NCBI GenBank assembly: GCA_023488865.1
Contig: JAMDDG010000080.1
Coordinates: 19,552 to 29,653, forward strand
DNA from: Bacteroidota bacterium
GTDB taxonomy: Bacteria; Bacteroidota; Bacteroidia; Bacteroidales; Prolixibacteraceae
DNA length: 10,102 nucleotides
Direction: 5' to 3'
Position numbers and translations under genes: made by a program. This document shows positions 9,001-10,102 of the stretch, one piece after another; the stretch's first letter is position 1, and the number at the start of each line of letters is the position of its first letter. The notes under the pieces were generated by a model, which was not told the DNA's origin, ran no database searches, and saw nothing but the letters and a program-made list of their open reading frames with translations.

Positions 9001-9297
9001 GTCGGTTTCATTAAAGAGTTCAACCAATGAAGTGAAGTATCCTTCTTTGATCTGTCCGCGAGACTTATTTATCAATGTATGGTAATCAACCTCTCTGACC
9101 CGGTTAATCACATCACGTTCGATATCCAGTCCAACCAATACGCGAAGAGGTTTGTCCGTAATCTTCTGATAAATTTCGGCAAATCCCGAAAAGTAGAAAT
9201 ACCCCACCAGGAAACAGGCATTATCACATTTGGGTAATATACCGTTAATTATTTCAGATAGAAATTTGGTTTGATTGGTAATGAAACTGCTTTGCAT
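6043..9297 (-). CDS. Phospholipase D-like domain / SF2 (SNF2/RapA-like) helicase fusion protein
   Basis: This is a likely ATP-driven DNA translocase with an attached nuclease-type domain, the candidate effector of the operon. Numbered from the ATG at 9297 (1084 residues), the N-terminal PLD-like domain has a single HKD-type motif: His132-x-Lys134, then GSSN at 157-160. The helicase core follows with Walker A GLGKS (285-289, Lys288), motif Ia-like VAPPHLVPQW, Walker B DEAH (356-359), motif III TATP (385-388), and in the second lobe ATDAISEGYN and motif VI QRVGRINR (806-813). About 300 residues separate the two lobes, a large insertion. The C-terminal 250 residues are not recognised. The frame stays open to an ATG at 9423, but the extra 42 residues look like chance coding and would run through a perfect palindrome; the family-like sequence begins at MQSSFITNQ, so I chose 9297. 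It is the first gene of the operon. A single HKD motif normally implies a dimeric active site. Confidence 0.88.
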   Translation of the reverse strand: MQSSFITNQTKFLSEIINGILPKCDNACFLVGYFYFSGFAEIYQKITDKPLRVLVGLDIERDVINRVREVDYHTLINKSRGQIKEGYFTSLVELFNETDYFDSAGKEEAFSVFYEKIKNGTLEIRKTKEPNHAKMYLFENRGDFNECGTYPGSLITGSSNLSVSGLRGRLELNAILRGKGDYEEGKAIFEQLWENAIVIADKDNIKEFENGVIEKTWFEKLYSPYAFYLRVLQEFFSISYSKEVRTAHEITDGKYLNLKYQADAVKMALSTIENHNGVIISDVVGLGKSVIGSAVAHNLRLKTIIVAPPHLVPQWNEYKTEFQFAATVFSSGSIKKALDFYRTLSTGKDKWLIILDEAHKYRNDFTQDYADLHKLCQGNKVMLLTATPFNNKPQDIYSMVRLFQIPSKSTLKTVDNLGREFRNLIKDYTDLTKDQKKKKLNADELKAAIDQIARKIRAIISPLVIRRSRLDLEAITEYKNDLKLQKIEFAKVGDPELLEYPLGKLEELYVRTLNLIAPPEDDEGIPQIANSFKAARYQPIAYINEKKKESIKKKIEDAGFDYNLFRGTQRNLSRFMRHLLVRRFESSVKAFENSLNFMIISSEGIIAWMDKRKKVPIYKKGYLPSVDDFYRSTNDNTDEELTEMFDKFTQKGMFEIELADLRGDFREDILADIKLLKSIKKEWFNRDQPIVDVKLESFREIIRQKLQKEPNRKIVVFSEFADTVNYLNDQLKEEKLQIFSYTSADASPTNKETIRSNFDAGLKPEMQRDDYKVLIATDAISEGYNLHRAGAIFNYDIPYNPTRVIQRVGRINRINKKVFDELHIFNYFPTEVGEKETRTREISTLKMAMIHAIMGEDTKILTKNEDLRSYFKERYDKEFNAIETLSWETPYKELFNSLMNSEYYRDALAIPHRAKIGRKVEKPSQGVLVFGKKGNDFVFKIGESPEGVMAITPEQAISLFEATVFEQPHKVSDRYDTIYQSVKANLFQNSKDDKVEKSKREALDKINAMLKENMVTHDYLKDLAKVIEMDGLSGHSLRFINKLNKKEFATLPDEIEQSYINKMIDTAGEIEMGSEVLILSEELL

Positions 9298-9380
9298 AGA
9301 TCTATTGTTTGATTTCGTTTTCCCTACAAGGGCACAACTTCTTTGTACTACGGCTGATAATGAATGATAAAAATAATAAT

Positions 9381-9403
9381 AAAGTCTGGATAATCCAGAC
9401 TTT
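9381..9403. repeat. Perfect 23-bp palindrome in the leader of the helicase operon
   Basis: AAAGTCTGGAT and its exact reverse complement ATCCAGACTTT are separated by a single base. It lies 83 bases upstream of the chosen helicase start and downstream of the candidate minus-strand -7 box. On the minus-strand transcript it could fold as a 9-bp stem with an AUUAU loop followed by a U-rich run (AUUAUUAUUUUUAU), which resembles an attenuator or terminator. As double-stranded DNA it could equally be the operator of a dimeric regulator. The sequence alone does not decide. Confidence 0.7.
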
Positions 9404-9452
9404 TCTCTACCGCAGATGTTCATTTCCCTACTGGATCCTGTTTTTATGTCAT

Positions 9453-9460
9453 CAAATGTA
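9453..9460 (-). promoter_or_regulatory. Candidate -7 box for the helicase/Bro-N/methyltransferase operon
   Basis: On the minus strand this reads TACATTTG, matching the Bacteroidota -7 consensus TAnnTTTG. No clear -33 TTTG occurs 19-21 bases upstream; that stretch is A/T-rich with no TTG. Transcription from here would give a leader of roughly 150 bases before the ATG at 9297, containing the 23-bp palindrome. This is a weak but well-placed candidate. Confidence 0.35.
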
Positions 9461-9515
9461 TTTTAAAAAACGCCGAGAAGAAAAAATCATTTTTTTCTGA
9501 CATTTTGTATATCAT

Positions 9516-9546
9516 ATTGTAATTATAATAGAAATATGTATATTTG
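9516..9546 (+). promoter_or_regulatory. Bacteroidota-type promoter for asnB
   Basis: ATTG at 9516-9519 and TATATTTG at 9539-9546 are separated by 19 bases. This matches the Bacteroidota arrangement of a -33 TTTG/TTG element and a -7 TAnnTTTG element 19-21 bases apart. The -7 box ends 44 bases before the asnB start codon, leaving a leader of about 35-40 bases that is A-rich just before the ATG (AAACAAACAACAATATG). This is the best-supported promoter in the window. Confidence 0.6.
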
Positions 9547-9590
9547 TCGCGAATTAAACGATCAATTTGAAATTTTAAACAAACAACAAT

Positions 9591-10102
9591 ATGTGCGGAA
9601 TAGTAGGAATATTTGAGATTAAAGGCTCAGCAGAGCAGCAGCGGACCAAGGCTTTGGAGATGTCGAAGAAGATAAGGCACCGGGGTCCGGACTGGTCGGG
9701 TATTTTTGTGGACGAGCATGCTATCATCGCCCACGAACGGTTGGCGATTGTTGACCCCACATCGGGCCGTCAGCCCCTTTACAGCAAAGACAGAAACTTG
9801 GTTTTGGGCGTCAACGGCGAGATTTACAACCACCGCGAAATCAGAAAACAGCTCGAAGATAAATTCGAGTTCCAGACACAGTCCGACTGTGAAGTGATTT
9901 TGGCCCTTTACCAGGAAAAAGGGATTAACTTCATCGAAGATCTTAGCGGGATCTTTGCCTTTGCCCTTTATGACCGCGAAAAAGATTGCTACCTGATTGC
10001 GCGCGACCACATCGGCGTGATGCCGCTATACATGGGCTGGGATGAGGATGGACAGTTTTATGTCGCCTCCGAGCTCAAAGCGCTCGAAGGGGTATGTAAA
10101 AA
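9591..10102 (+). CDS. asnB: Asparagine synthetase B, glutamine-hydrolysing (5' part, cut by window end)
   Basis: This enzyme makes asparagine from aspartate, ATP and glutamine. Only the first 170 complete codons are visible, with no stop, covering the N-terminal class II glutaminase domain. The start MCGIVG places the catalytic nucleophile Cys2 directly after the initiator Met, which requires removal of Met and fixes the start at 9591. Other glutaminase residues are present: RHRGPDWSG (29-37), Arg50 in HERLAIVD, Asn75-Gly76-Glu77 in VNGEIYN, and Ser98-Asp99. The sequence resembles E. coli AsnB throughout (SDCEVILALYQEKG, then FAFALYD, then the ARDHIG stretch). The ATP-binding synthetase domain lies beyond the window. 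It is divergent from the helicase operon and has its own promoter. Confidence 0.96.
   Translation, partial: MCGIVGIFEIKGSAEQQRTKALEMSKKIRHRGPDWSGIFVDEHAIIAHERLAIVDPTSGRQPLYSKDRNLVLGVNGEIYNHREIRKQLEDKFEFQTQSDCEVILALYQEKGINFIEDLSGIFAFALYDREKDCYLIARDHIGVMPLYMGWDEDGQFYVASELKALEGVCK

Noticed and set aside
9479..9498. AT-only hairpin (AGAAAAAA, loop TCAT, TTTTTTCT) as a terminator
   Set aside because: The arms are almost pure A and T runs in an AT-rich intergenic region. The stem would be weak, and there is no gene end just before it that needs a terminator.
9627..10010. Minus-strand open frame opposite asnB
   Set aside because: The opposite strand encodes an unmistakable AsnB glutaminase domain. 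The minus-strand frame has no start context or domain and reads through its complement.

Overview
The window looks like a chromosomal segment from a member of the Bacteroidota, probably a Bacteroidales/Marinilabiliales-type organism. Two things support this: promoter-like motifs of the Bacteroidota type (TAnnTTTG -7 boxes, best seen upstream of asnB at 9516-9546), and A-rich leaders without a Shine-Dalgarno sequence before most starts. The housekeeping proteins also resemble Bacteroidota versions. The exact genus cannot be read from the sequence.

Layout: (1) 85-1508, plus strand, holds the phosphatidylethanolamine pair psd (phosphatidylserine decarboxylase) and pssA (CDP-diacylglycerol-serine phosphatidyltransferase). 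(2) 1512-9297, minus strand, is a three-gene operon read right to left. It encodes a phospholipase-D-domain/SF2 helicase fusion (9297-6043), a Bro-N protein with a DinD-like C-terminus (6028-5189), and a very large Eco57I/type IIG-like adenine methyltransferase with a TaqI-like specificity region (5192-1512). (3) 9298-9590 is an AT-rich divergent intergenic region with a promoter for each direction and a perfect 23-bp palindrome in the leader of the minus-strand operon. (4) 9591 to the window end is the 5' part of asnB (glutamine-hydrolysing asparagine synthetase), which runs off the edge.

The middle operon is the accessory element: a probable ATP-dependent restriction-modification or anti-phage system inserted between housekeeping genes. 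The methyltransferase would mark self DNA. The helicase, with its N-terminal HKD nuclease-type domain, is the best candidate for the restricting motor. The Bro-N/DinD-like protein is tightly coupled to the methyltransferase (ATGA overlap) and may be regulatory or a DNA-damage-type accessory factor. The combination recalls the helicase (DrmD) plus methylase (DrmMI) pair of class 1 DISARM with a PLD domain fused on, but DrmA and DrmB are absent here, and I cannot assign it to a named system.

The most informative signal inside it is in the methyltransferase gene. From about 1700 to 3170 it is strongly AT-rich (hand-counted 60-base rows of about 27-35% GC, against about 50% on both sides). This block covers exactly a coiled-coil insertion, catalytic motif IV and the target-recognition region, as expected if specificity modules are exchanged by recombination.
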